Translations under genes and position numbers: made by a program
From: Riptortus pedestris
Taxonomy: Eukaryota > Arthropoda > Insecta > Hemiptera > Alydidae
NCBI GenBank assembly: GCA_019009955.1
Contig: CM032233.1
Location: 61,414,001 to 61,478,000 of the forward strand
Reading direction: 5' to 3'
Length of the DNA stretch: 64,000 nt
Shown here: piece after piece, positions 13,105 through 24,340 of the stretch
How positions within the stretch are numbered: position 1 is the first letter of the stretch
How the letters are laid out: each line of letters opens with the position of its first letter
Notes under the pieces: model-generated
Told to the model about the DNA's origin: nothing
Databases searched by the model: none
Seen by the model: the letters and a program-made list of their open reading frames with translations, nothing else

Positions 13105-13378
13105 CACTATTTATGATAGCCCCTTGGGATAACAAACGATTATCCCTGTCTTTGATCTCTTTGACAGGTATGCTGGACGGAGGTGAAGGCGGACTGGACC
13201 ACTGACCATAGGTGACACACCTCCCCCACCCGGTCTACTAGTCATTCCTAATCCTCCTTGCTGGGGGTTGCACGCCAAGTTGCAAGTTGATCACTCTTTT
13301 CGAAAGATACTGATCAGGAATTCCTCGAGACTTATTAGGGGGTGGCTAAAGATATCTAAGGTCTATAATAACAACCGC
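13105..13378 (+). mobile_element. SINE2 copy (5' truncated)
   Basis: Matches the body and tail of the SINE2 copy at 41789-42195: TGATAGCCCCT(T/C)GGG, ACGATTAT, GTCTACT, TCCT..TCCT, CCTCGAG and GGCGGCTAA/GGTGGCTAA occur in the same order. The tRNA-derived head is absent. It ends near a (TA)n run at 13379-13402. Confidence 0.6.
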
Positions 13379-13402
13379 ATATATATATATATATATATAT
13401 AT
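13379..13402. repeat. (AT)n microsatellite
   Basis: Short uninterrupted AT repeat at the 3' end of the SINE2 fragment. Confidence 0.9.
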
Positions 13403-15053
13403 TAAAAGTTGATAAGAGATCGAAATTCCACTCTTAACCTTATTTATTTTGTATGTGTAGGGGATCATCTACTCATATAAAATATGATAACCCACTAGTA
13501 ACATCGGAGTCCTAAGTGTCTCAAAGATACAAACACTTATTATATAAATAATTTAATAATTAGTCATTAATGAGAGAGCGCAATTGTATACTATACGAAG
13601 GAAAAGGACAATTTTATTTACGGGTTAAATTAAGGAAGAATATTTGTAATACAAGAATGAAATTATAATAACAATATTTTTATGCCGATAGTGATTCATA
13701 TTTTATGCCTAGACAAGGTATAAAAAGTAATTATTATCATTTTTTTATATGCCACATAAAATTAACGAATTATGCTTGAGATAATAGGAACACCTTAAAT
13801 AAATAAAAACCTCGAAAACAGTCTAAAACTCAGAAACAGGATGGGGGTATTCAGAAACACATTTGTTTAAGTTTTCAGATAGATTTGGGGAGACAAATTT
13901 TTATGACTAGCACAAATCAACTTGCAGAACTGTAGAATTTAAGAGAGGTAAAATTCAGAAAGAATGGGTAGGCATTAAGATACAACAATAAATAATATTA
14001 ATGGAAAACTAATCTGTGCTAGGCGTATTCGTACATTTTGTTTGAGAAACAAAGGGATTTATCATCTCCTGTGCAGAAGACCTTGACCTATGAGTCAGAG
14101 TCTGCTTTAGTTTAAATAATACAAGTTTATTTTATAATCCAGTTCCTTTTTTTTTTTTGATTTCTTAATTTATTCCTTTTTTTATGTAAAATAATTCTTT
14201 TAACAACGTTCAGAATTAAAAATATCTTTCAAATTTGAATCCTTATCAAACACTAATGAACAGTATTTCTTTTTGTACTAATAGTACAGAACCAATAAGT
14301 TAGATTTTTTTCTTACTTGATTCTATATCAGTTTATATAGACATTTGGTTTTGTTTACAAAAAATTAAACTTTTATTTACATGAGAGAAAAATAATGTTC
14401 TTGCGGAAAAACCAAATTTCAGTTTCTCCATTGATCCGTATAAATTATGTTCAATTTTATTCCGCAGCAGTGGGATCTGACTCTGTGTAATAAAAATGTA
14501 ATTTTGATTCTACACGATTTCGCGAACCTCATGCTGTATATTGATTTAATAATGTTAAATTTGCAAAAATGTTTATGATCCTTTTTTCTTTTTCCGGGAA
14601 TGCTGATCGTTATTCACGAATTTTAGAACATTCAGTTCTTAGAATAACCTTTTATAAAGATCTATAAAATGTTATGTATGTTCCATTAATCTTACGATTT
14701 TCGGAATATTTTAAGAGCTATTCATTTGATTCGTTTCTGTTAAATTCCCAATTAATAAAAATGGTGTGAGGACTTTTCTTACACCTTAATACCAGAATTC
14801 TTGTTGACATATTTTTTGGACCTGAGGATAATTTATATGATTTCAAATACACTTGGGAGTAGCTAATGAGAGCAGGAAAATAAATTAGCAGACTAAATAG
14901 GCATTCTAATCAAAGAATTGTTGCAAAAGATTGTCGAATGATTAAATAAACATAACTGTCATAATACTGGAGAAATTTCACATGCTGTGACAAATAATTT
15001 TGCGTGATAAAATTAATTGTAAAATTTTATAATTGATGTAAAATTGTACTAAC
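13403..15053. other. AT-rich non-coding DNA
   Basis: No coding frame or transposon end recognised. It would be intron downstream of the 83-nt exon if the proposed minus-strand gene is real. Confidence 0.4.
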
Positions 15054-15136
15054 TTGTGAACCACCTTCCCAGACCGATAATTCTTCTTTAGAAGCTCTCT
15101 GCATTGCCTTTGGAGGGTTGTTATCCCCACGATAAG
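15054..15136 (-). CDS. 83-nt internal exon of an unidentified minus-strand gene
   Basis: The acceptor is strong (TATTTTTTCAG|CTTATC) and the donor is CAA|GTTAGT. Two of three phases are open. If entered at phase 0 the peptide starts LIVGITTLQRQCRELLKK and continues NYRSGKVVHK. If entered at phase 1 it reads YRGDNNPPKAMQRASKEELS then VWEGGSQ. Phase 0 joins the 147-nt exon at 16932-17078 without a break, and phase 1 joins the 24-nt microexon at 35691-35714 directly, so alternative splicing or a wrong member are both possible. I recognise no domain. GC content is higher than in the flanking introns. Confidence 0.55.
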
Positions 15137-16931
15137 CTGAAAAAATAGAAAATAAATTTATCAAGGGATTTTCAGGATTATAGGTATCCATTTGCTTCCA
15201 TTAGACCACGAAACCGTGGTAGAATCATTATCATAAGAAAAGTGGTATTCATAGAAACTATCAAAATTAAATAATAAAGGTGCCATGTTTATTTTTGCAT
15301 AATTCAATTAGCTTACATTATATGTGACATTTCCAAAAAATGAGCTTGATTACATACATTAATGAGTACATGCATTTATCTATTGTCTCTAATGGCACTA
15401 AGCTTATTTTTTTTGTTTATAAATCTCGATATTGAACCTTTTCACGTGGAACTATATGTCATAGTTTTAATTACTGAAAGTGTGGTAGGAGTTTTGAGAA
15501 AACTGTTAAATGGCCAATAACTAGGTTATTGTATATCACAGAATGAAATTACCTATGTCAATATTCTTGTAAACAGCGTTTTATTGTACAATTGTTTCTG
15601 TACATATTTTAATTTAACTCTAATATTAATGAAGCTAATTGAATTTTCTAGTTTCTAGTTTGGAATATCCTTGCTATATTAGTACATTGTCTTTAATCAA
15701 TCAAATCAGCTTTTCGTTTTGAGACCAAATTTTGATATGTAAATGAGAATAAATCTTGTATTCTCAAACAATCATTTTATTTTTTATTACCTTTTTAATT
15801 GAAATTTTAACAGTTCATTTTGACAAACTAATAATTAATTACGCTTTTTATATATATTTTTAAAATATTATGTTTTGCCTGGATGATATTAGGTATTATC
15901 AAAAATAGAGGAATAAATTTATATAAAAATATCTCGGGTAGTTGAAAACAATTGTTTAGAGAGAAAATTGTATTTAAAACATTACAATAATTAATTATAA
16001 ATTAGACAAATGTCCCCGTTGTCATCAATGATAATGCCCAGGACGCCGAAACGTGAGATATAATTAATGGTCTTGTGAGTGTGACCACAGGATCATTTAT
16101 TCTCCATATGAAACATATATTTTTTCATTATTATTTATTTTCTTCCTCACTGAAGTACCCTTCAGAGAGAAAGTATATTTACTACATGGCCTGCAAAATA
16201 CTAGTACATTCCATGTTTTTGTTATGAATTTAGTATTATTTAATATAATTTTGGTTGTTTCAAATTAAAATGAAAATAATGAAACTTAATAAATGAAAAC
16301 ATGAAAACTTAAATAGAAACAGAATGTATATATCTAATAATTTCTAATTTTTGAAGTCAAAAATTAGAAAGACACCTGTAATTTTTTACATAACTAGCTG
16401 TTTATCATTTTAAATCATTAACAGTAACGGCAGTTGTATTTTTTCAGAGATTTCAACTAAAAAATCATACCTTAGATAATTAAATCGTGATGCTTCCGAA
16501 AGATATGTATTTAACAATAGCACATTTTTCCAATTTGGATAAACCATTATGTTTGCGATTTGAAAGTAATCTCAACTACTGAAGAATCTAGCCATTCTAA
16601 GATAATAGACTACTATAGAAATAATCTCTAACAATAAAATCAGATAAATGAATAAATCAGTGGCATTGACTTGTGAGTTTTAACGAGGTGCATTTGAAAT
16701 AGGGTTCTGTATAAAGAAACATAAAACGTACTAAATGAGACAAGGGAGATAGACTTGTAATACTTCGATAACATTCAGAGTATTTTAAGTATTGAATAGA
16801 TTTGGAAGAAGCTAAATTGTGTTTGCGTGTGGGCATGAGTGTTTTTGAGGAAGAGAAAATAATGAAGGATTTTCAGAGTGAAGAAAAACTAAAAATATTT
16901 CGGTGATACGGAGAAATGGGAAAGACCTGAC
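15137..16931. other. Probable intron, AT-rich
   Basis: Lies between the two candidate exons at 15054-15136 and 16932-17078. Apart from the degraded hammerhead relic near 16027-16060, nothing is recognised. Confidence 0.4.
16027..16060 (+). ncRNA. Very degraded hammerhead/Penelope 3'-region relic
   Basis: AUGAUAAUGCCCAGGACGCC followed by GAAACG resembles the motif downstream of the Penelope remnant (GCCC-AGGA-GGGC, GAAACG), but the second half of stem II no longer pairs and the core is altered. Only the ordering of motifs supports the call. Confidence 0.25.
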
Positions 16932-17078
16932 CTTTTGACTAGTTGTGTTGCCCCTTTGGGTTACAGCATACAAAGCCTGGGCCAGCCGTTCAGATTTTTC
17001 ATGTGACTCCTCGAACCAATTGCAGGACAGTAAGCTACTTGAAATGGAGTTTGATACTGATTCAAGACCTGAGGCAGA
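16932..17078 (-). CDS. 147-nt internal exon of an unidentified minus-strand gene
   Basis: The acceptor is excellent: a pyrimidine tract TTTCTCGCTTCTTTCAG immediately precedes TCTGCC. The donor is AAG|GTCAGG, acceptable but not canonical beyond GT. The exon is exactly 49 codons, open in phase 0 at both ends, so it can be skipped without changing frame. The peptide is Ser-rich first (SASGLESVSNSISSSLL) and then charged and helical (WFEESHEKSERLAQALYAVT, ending QRGNTTSQK). I do not recognise the family. Composition and codon content differ clearly from the AT-rich surroundings. It would precede the 83-nt exon, about 1.8 kb downstream on the minus strand. Confidence 0.55.
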
Positions 17079-17589
17079 CTGAAAGAAGCGAGAAATCTTA
17101 TCTCAAGATAGGGTAAAGTCTGCCCTCCTAGTGAACAGGCAGTTGCTGGCACTTATTAATTAAGAGATTAAGGCTGTCCTTAGAGTTTAGCCCACTAATT
17201 CTTCTAGTATGTACTAGAATCTCTATATTTTAATTTGTCTCTAATTTTTTCCAACCCACTGCATTTCTAATTATGTGAAAATTACATTATGAAAGACGTT
17301 TAGTCTCCCATTACGTATTCGGAAACGTTATTGGTAAAATAATTTATTCAAAAAAAGAAATAATTGAACTTCGATAATGGAAAATCTTCTCTAAATTTCC
17401 ATCGATCCTATTAACTAATAATTCTGTGTGTGCGCGTGTACGTGTGCGCGTGTGTGTATTTAAACGTTTGGTTTGTTTGTTTGATGTATTTTGGGCAAAA
17501 ATACCACTGTTATCAATGCCCAACACTCTTCAGGACAGTATTTGAGTTCCCCGATCATGCACATCAGGCCCAACCCACGCTAAGCCGAC

Positions 17590-17712
17590 TTTTTAGCAGA
17601 TTTCCCTTAAGGGAAATCAGCTATTGAGGTCGTACTCATGACGCGAGTTTTGAAAAATTTCCTCAAATGTCCATCGATCCTACCCAGGAGATGACGAAAA
17701 TGAGGTCCGTTC

Positions 17713-17796
<84 letters not shown>

Positions 17797-18280
17797 CTGT
17801 TAACGCTCTAGCGGTCGCAATTTTTGTTTAATCGTTACCAAACTTCATATTTAAGCGTTTTACGTAAAAAGAGAGATCAAGTTCGTTAATGGCTGAAATC
17901 GGACCAGTGGGAGGGGGGGGTTTAGAGGGGGGGATTTTTGAAAATTCAAAATATCTCCGTTACTATACGTCGGATCGAAAAATATTATAGAATTAATCTT
18001 ATTGCAAATTAAATTTACTATAAATATTGTTATATACATTTATTCTCTATCTTGAATATTAAGTGAGATATTTGCATTTGTATTCTGCATGTGCTCGGCA
18101 GCAGTGGCTATGTTCGGACTTTCCGCCATGAGCTCTGGCGGCCGTTTTTGTAATTATTCGTCCCTCTCGTGAATAGGTTTAGAGGTTACTTACTACTACA
18201 GCTGTTATTAGGCAGATTTCTCTATTGTAAAACTTCACGTGGGAAATCTGCTTAGTTTACGCAGCCCCTGCGTGACGGAC
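17590..18280 (+). mobile_element. HINE copy 1 (both ends present)
   Basis: Non-autonomous Helitron-like element. Its 5' end TTTTAGCAGATTTCCC lies in the palindrome GATTTCCCTTAAGGGAAATC. Block A runs to GAGGTCCGTTCAAAAT, followed by a (TA)n tract (about 17718-17792) and block B, which starts TTTGTCTGTTAACGCTC. The 3' end is GGGAAATCTGCTTAG, then the hairpin ACGCAGCCCCTGCGT, GACGGAC and a T-run. The 5' and 3' subterminal motifs are reverse complements. No clear target duplication is seen, as expected for Helentron/DINE-1-type elements. No coding capacity. Confidence 0.8.
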
Positions 18281-18389
18281 TTTTCATATATTTATATATA
18301 ATTGTGTTTTTTTTTAAACGTTTGTTGCAAAATGAAATATGACATTTGCTAATGAGAGAGGGACTAGGAGCGTGGAGTAGGAGAAACAT

Positions 18390-18784
18390 CAAGTTCGTTA
18401 ACGGGTTAAATCGGACCAGGAAGAGGGGGGGGGGTTTAGAGGGAGAATTTCGAAAATTCTTAATATCTCCGTTATTATGCGTCGGATCGAAAAATTATAT
18501 AGAACAAATCTTATTGCAAATGTAATGTTCCATAAATGTTGCTTTGTAGATTGTTTCACTATCTTTATTATTAACTGAGATTTTTGCATTTAGTTTTCGG
18601 TCTTGAGTAAAGCCACACTCCTACTCACCTCATATTAACTATATTCTATTATGTTATGAAGCACTTTATTTGAAGATTAAATACCAAATATTGTTCTCAT
18701 TGAACTTTTAAGTTATGAGATAAATGCAAATAGGTGGCGCACGTGGGAAATCTGCTTAGTTAACGGAGCCCCTGCGTGAAGAAC
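18390..18784 (+). mobile_element. HINE copy 2 (5' truncated), tandem to copy 1
   Basis: Block B and the 3' end are present in the same orientation directly downstream of copy 1. Block A and the microsatellite are missing. The 3' hairpin is damaged (AACGGAGCCCCTGCGT). The following 100 bp (18785-18890) contain another decayed block B piece (TTCAGACTTCAGTAAACACC). Confidence 0.75.
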
Positions 18785-18899
18785 ATTTGCGTTTTCAGAC
18801 TTCAGTAAACACCTTATTTTTTCTATCCTATGCGATATAATATCCAGCATACATTTCACGTTGTTTTTGCATGGGGTTCTTACTAAGGGAGGCATAATG

Positions 18900-19310
18900 A
18901 AAGTACGTTCTGGAAACCCTTGCGTGTGCTTTGTTTTCTACCTTCTCGAAATAATCCATATTTTTACGACTTTATTTTTCAGGCGTTTTATGTTAAGCCA
19001 AATCAAAGGGAGATACCAACGTTGTTTTAAAAACAAATGGCATGTTGGAGGCATTGCTGACAGTCAGGAAATATCAGGAGCTCACTATCTGGGACAGGAA
19101 GGAGCCAGGGTAATATCCGCTCACTACCTCCCATCCCCAAACCACATCGCCCTCTCCCCTCACTCCGCTATTGCACAGAAATAGAGGAATTTAACCAAAT
19201 AACCTTATCAAGCTTAACGCTTTCCTTCAAAAACTCGATCTTTGGAATCGAACGTTGTGCGACTCAGGTACGAGGTAAAGCCGTGATTGGTATATCATTG
19301 AAGCAGTTAG
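18900..19310. other. Unassigned spacer between HINE copies
   Basis: A GC-richer stretch (about 19060-19180) with an open plus-strand frame (18861-19184) that I cannot assign. It lies within a cluster of repeats, so host coding is unlikely. Confidence 0.35.
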
Positions 19311-19314
19311 GCCT

Positions 19315-20008
19315 TTTTAGCAGATTTCCCTTAAGGGAAATCAGCTATTGAGGTCGTACTCATGACGCGAGTTTCGAAAAATTTCTTCAAATGTCCATCG
19401 ATCCTACCCAGGAGATGACGAAAATGAGGTCCGTTCAAAATTATATATATATATTTGTCTGTTAACGCTCTAGCGGTCGCAATTTTCGTTTGATCGTTAC
19501 CAAACTCGGAATTTAATCGTTTTATGTAAAAAGAAAGATCAAGTTCGTTAATGGCTGAAATCGGACCAGTGGGAGGGGGGGTTTAGAGGGGGGATTTTTG
19601 AAAATTCAAAATATCTCCGTTATTATGCGTCGGATCGAAAAATTGTATACAATAAATCTTATTGCAAATTAAATTTACTATATATATTGTTCTATACATT
19701 TATTCTGTATCTTGAATATTAACCGAGATATTAGCATTTGTATTCTGCGTGTGGTCACCAGTAGGCTATGTTCGGACTTTCCGCCGAGAGCTCTGGCGGG
19801 CGTTTCCTTATCTATTCGTCCCTCGTGAATAGGTTTAGAGGTTAGGTTAACTGTTTTTTGGGGCTAGAAACTACTGGGTTATTACGCCCTAAATAATGTT
19901 TTAGGTTTAGAGGTTTCTTACTACTACAGTTGTTATTAGGCAGATTTATCTATTGTAAAACTTCACGTGGGAAATCTGCTTAGTTTACGCAGCCCCTGCG
20001 TGACGGAC
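19315..20008 (+). mobile_element. HINE copy 3 (both ends present)
   Basis: Same organisation as copy 1 with a very short (TA)n tract (about 19441-19453). The 5' palindrome and the 3' ACGCAGCCCCTGCGT hairpin are intact, ending GACGGAC. Block A is almost identical to copy 1, suggesting a common recent source. Confidence 0.8.
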
Positions 20009-20084
20009 ATTTTTATTATAACGCAAGCCCAGTAAGTTCATTTTAGGAAATAGCAGAAACTGTGCAGGGAGTTGAAGGAAGAGC

Positions 20085-20262
20085 TTTAACGGACAATCAG
20101 AAATAGCTCCATTAGTATTAATTTGTTCCAAAAATGTTATATAACCTGTCTTGTTGTTAATAATATAATGTACTACCATTGTTGTGTTATACGTTGTTCA
20201 CTAACTTGAACATTGCTGGAAGTATATATTTTTGAGATTACGGCCTTCAGTAAATGCCAAAT
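20085..20262 (+). mobile_element. Diverged HINE block B fragment
   Basis: Landmarks align with block B in order (AATAGCTCCATTAGTATT, TTGTGTTATACGTTGTTCACTA, CGGCCTTCAGTAAATGCC), but divergence is high and both ends are missing. Confidence 0.5.
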
Positions 20263-20613
20263 TGATATTCACTTATAGCTACTATACAAATAAACAACTA
20301 TGGGAAGCTTATTAATAACGCAATCAACTAAAACGTTTCTCCGTACATTCCTCTTTAACCAAAATATTATCGGACTTATTTCAATATATTGTGTATTAGA
20401 ATTTTCAAATTTCAGTATTCTCATATTAATATATGGGTATATTTTACTAATGATAAGGACGGAATACGTCGTCAATAAATAATTAATAGATAAATTACTT
20501 TTAATAAAATATAGTGGTAAGATATGGTAAGATATTCTTAAACTGCTGTACGTTGATATCAATTACTGTCAATTGGCACAATGACCTAGAGAACAAGTAG
20601 ATTCATAATATAA

Positions 20614-20615
<2 letters not shown>

Positions 20616-20650
<35 letters not shown>

Positions 20651-21117
20651 ATATATATATATATATATATATTTGTCTGATAACGCTCTAGCGGTCGGAA
20701 TTTTTATTAGATCATTGCCAAACTCGATATTTAAACGTTTTATGTAAAACTGAATATCAAATTCGAGTGAAATCCTACCAGTGGGAGGCGGGAGTTGAGA
20801 GGGGGAAATTTCGAAAATTCTTAATATCTCAGTTATTATGTGTCGGATCGAAATATTCCATAGAACCAATCTCATTGCAAATGTAATGTTCTATAAATGT
20901 TATTATATACGTTTTTACATTATTTTGATTATTAACTGAGATATTCGCATTTTTTAGTTTTCGGCCTTCAGTAAACCCCCACTCCTACTCATGCCATATT
21001 AACAATAAGCTGTTATATTATGAAGCACTTCATTTGAAGCCTAAATACCAAATATTGTTCTCATTGAACTTTTACTTTTTGAGATAAATGCAAATACGTG
21101 ACGCACGTGGGAAATCT
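20616..21117 (+). mobile_element. HINE copy 4, starts in the (TA)n tract
   Basis: Begins with a (TA)n tract (about 20620-20671) and runs through block B to GGGAAATCTG, where it is fused to the 5' end of the next copy. Block A and the 3' hairpin are lost, as if two copies recombined. Confidence 0.75.
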
Positions 21118-21126
21118 GGTTTGGTT

Positions 21127-21969
21127 TTGCTTTTCCCTCAGGGGAAATTAACAATTGAGGTCATACTCATGGCGCAATTTTCGAAATGTTTCGTATATAT
21201 TTGTCTGGTGCCGCTCTAGCGGTCGCAATTTATGTTTGATCGTTACCAAATTCGATATTTAGTCGTTTTATGTAAAATGTAAGATCAACTTAACTGCTAA
21301 AATCGGACCAGGAGAGGGGGGGGGGTGAGAGGGGGAGAAATTCGAAATATCTCCGTTACTATAAGCCGGATCGAATAAGTGCATGGAACGAATCTTATTG
21401 CAAATTATATCTACTATAAATATTGTTATATACATTTATTCTCAATCTTGAATATTAACCGAGATAAGTGCATTTTTCAGTTTTCAGCCTTCAGTAAACC
21501 CCCACTTCTACTCGTGTTACATAAACAATACTCTGTTATATATTAAACAACATTATTCGAAACTTAATACCAAATATTGTTTTCTAAAGACCTTTACGAG
21601 ATAGATGCAAATATGTTCTTGTGACCCCACCCCCTCTCCGTTTTAAATTCTTGGACTACTAAAATTTGATTGATTGAGGTAAAAAATATTCTGATTAATT
21701 ATAAATTACAGTGCTAGATATAGTACATAGTTTCCTAAACAATGAATGTGTTATATTCTGATACGTTTCAGTTACTGTTTTTCTTTCTGGTGACCCGTTG
21801 GCAGACCTGTTTGTTTACATTTGAGACGACGCTTCCCACAGGCAGGGGAAAGATTTCTTTTTACCGTTTGTATTTATTTATTGTGTTGTGTTAGAAGTAT
21901 GGAGGTTTATCTCTTATTAATCTTCACGAGGGAAATCTGCTTAGTTTACGCAGCCCCCACGTAACGGAC
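21127..21969 (+). mobile_element. HINE copy 5 (long 3' variant)
   Basis: Has a shortened block A (TTTTCCCTCAGGGGAAATTAACAATTGAGG), almost no microsatellite, then block B. An extra module of about 320 bp follows (from TCTTGGACTACTAAAATTTG), shared with the copies at 43293, 51370 and 60717. It ends GGGAAATCTGCTTAGTTTACGCAG and ACGGAC. Confidence 0.75.
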
Positions 21970-21999
21970 GTTTTATTATTGAGTATATGCAAATTATGT

Positions 22000-23090
22000 C
22001 CAGCCTATTATAACTGATAGGAATAACAACACTGGAACTGTAATTATTTGTGTGAATAACTGTTCTTGTTTCATTTTGAAGCATATATTATTATTATTAT
22101 ATAGCTTTAATTTAGCACATCTTGAAATTGCAATTGTTCAGTCAAATTGTTTCAATAGGTTTTTCTATTTAAAAAAAAAAAACAACCGTAACTAAAAAGG
22201 TATTAAATAGGAAACATAAATGGCCGTTAGGGGTTAGCACACAATGGAACTAAAAAAAAAAAAAGTTCTATTTGACAGAGTTTCTAAAATGTGGCTATTT
22301 GAGAAAGATGACTAACTTTTAGTTCCTATTTAGCTCCTGTGATTGTATTAATCTAGAATTTTTAGAAGAGGATAGATGAGATCCTCCGTGTATTAAAGTT
22401 GTAGTAGTTTTCTGTATACGTTTAGTGATTTATACGGATTTTGATTAAATTTAAATGTTCATAATATGAAGTTATTTACGATTTTAAACAGGTTATGATG
22501 TTATTAATTAGAGAAAAACGAAAATGATAGCAATAACAATTATTTTAATACCTCTGTTTCAGCCTAATTATTTTGGTAATCTCTATTAACCAATTCATTT
22601 ATTAGCTCAGTCATAATTTCCATTTAAAAAAATAAAAAACCCCAAGAACCCAAGAAATAAGGAATAAATCCCCAAAAATAAACGAAGTCTAGAACTAAAG
22701 TGACTATCCTATTAGATTCGCCATCTGCTCAAAGAAGCTGTTGCGGAGAAAATGGTGCAAGATATGCAAACGCCGTCGGTCAAGTGACAATGTCAAGGCC
22801 AAACCGGCAATTGAGGTTAACTCGAACAAATAAGAATATCTAAAACTGACCTAGTATTGAGTGAGAAATCATTTGGAAGGTCAATTTTCACAAAATCTTC
22901 ATTCAATAATGAAACATTCTAGAATGGGAGGTTAAACTTATGTTAAATATTGAAATTACTCCAAAAATACTGACTCATTTGTTTTTAGAAAATAATAAAA
23001 AGTTATCTGGAGTCATCAGACCGATTTGGTTTGGCATGATGTAGATAAAACTTCCTGTTGTGTGTAAAAGGGACAGATTCCGCAAGCAGA
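22000..23090. other. AT-rich non-coding DNA
   Basis: No gene or transposon end recognised. Homopolymer A runs near 22172 and 22253. Confidence 0.4.
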
Positions 23091-23099
23091 TAATTTTTG

Positions 23100-23455
23100 T
23101 TTAGCATATTTCCCCTAATGGAAATCAGGATTTGAAGTTAAATTGATGAAGCGATTTTAGAAAAATTTCCTCAAATGTCCAACAAACCTATTTAGGTGCC
23201 GCTCTTGCTGCCGTAATTATAGTCTTATCGTAACTAAACTCGAGGTATTTAAAATTAAACATTAAGTTCGTTAACTACTGAAATTTGACTGGTGGGAGGA
23301 GGATTTATAAAATCCTAAATCTATGCCATTATTCGTCGGATCGTTTGTACAGAACTAATCTTATTTCTATACATTTCTTCGTAGCTCAAATATTAAGCGA
23401 GTAATTCGTACTTTCTTGTTTTCAGATTTCAGTAACAGCCTTCTAGTCATGGGGG
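23100..23455 (+). mobile_element. HINE copy 6 (3' truncated, no microsatellite)
   Basis: Diverged 5' palindrome, block A and block B are recognisable, with a deletion that joins block A directly to GGTGCCGCTCTTG. It stops at the Penelope remnant. Confidence 0.65.
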
Positions 23456-23540
23456 TTTTACTTAGAAATAGAGAATATATTATGACAAAGGAGATATTAA
23501 GGTCTCAAAACAGGATTTCTTTATTCTCCCATTTCATAAA

Positions 23541-23574
23541 GCAGACGTTTCGCCCTCCTGGGCATTAGCAGTGC
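23541..23574 (-). ncRNA. Hammerhead-like motif HHR4 in the Penelope tail
   Basis: Minus strand: GCA (23572-23574), core CUGCUAA (two changes from CUGANGA), one U, perfect stem II GCCC-AGGA-GGGC, GAAA, CG, UC, then UGC (23541-23543) pairing to GCA. Hammerheads are established features of Penelope terminal repeats; the core changes here probably inactivate it. Confidence 0.6.
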
Positions 23575-24005
23575 TAAAAACATACAGGGTAAATGTTTTT
23601 ATCTTACATCCATAAAGGCAATTCATAATTTTCTTAGATTAATAGGGTCCTAAAAATCCTTTAAAAAGATTCCTCTCAGTCAATATAATATAATTAAATC
23701 TCCACAGAATAAAAAATCCAAAGTCATTCGGCCTTACCTAGTGGTAATTTGTCAAATAATATCTAATCTCTCAACAAGTAGGTTCTATAACCTTCATTAG
23801 TGCTATGCCATTATTAACTGTGCTCATAAATATATATCAATAATAAAATCCTAGATAATATTAACCAATTATAAATAAATAAAATTAAGAATTAAAAGGT
23901 TAATAGTTATTTAAAATTATCACAGCCAAAAAATTTAAATCAATTCAGAATAATAACTACATATCCCCCCCCCTCCTAAATTATCCTTACCTTTATTTTC
24001 CAGAA

Positions 24006-24340
24006 TTATTTTAATTTTTCTAACGCTTCAGCATAATAGTTATTTAAATTTTTTGTGTCAGTTTTAAAATTGACCACATTCTCCAGGCCTTTGGAAATGT
24101 ACATTGCTTCTAGAATTTTCCTCTTACCAGACTTTGGTTCCTTGTGTAATAATTTCACCTTGTCAGATCTAAACGTGTGTTCTGCAACATTACAGTGCTG
24201 CACCAAGGCAGTTTTATTCTTATTTTTGGCCTTGTTTTTTACATTATTCTTATGTTGATAAATTCTTTTTTTCAAGCTACTGTTTTGTTTCCCCAATTTA
24301 CTTCTATGTGCAATTTAGACAAGTAATTTCATAAAATATA
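24006..24340 (-). pseudogene. Penelope GIY-YIG endonuclease remnant
   Basis: The domain begins SNIFYEITCLNCT, with stops where the second tyrosine motif (YIGxT) is expected: the frame reads K-stop-IGETKQ. After a frameshift it continues SLKKRIYQHKNNVKNKAK, ALVQHCNVAEHTF, KVKLLHKEPKSGKRKILEAM and NFKTDTKNLNNYY. These match the GIY-YIG region of Penelope-like elements (YIGQTxxSLKKRI, ALxxHC, HTFxxxxVKIL, KRxxLExxYI). The domain would cut target DNA during insertion. Stops and the frameshift show it is dead. Confidence 0.75.

Noticed and set aside
18861..19184. Plus-strand 107-residue open frame
   Set aside because: It lies between tandem HINE copies, overlaps a decayed HINE piece at its start and has no recognised motif.
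17590..21969. HINE copies as TIR DNA transposons or MITEs
   Set aside because: The complementary motifs are subterminal, no target duplication is seen, and the 3' hairpin plus T-run fits Helitron-like elements better.
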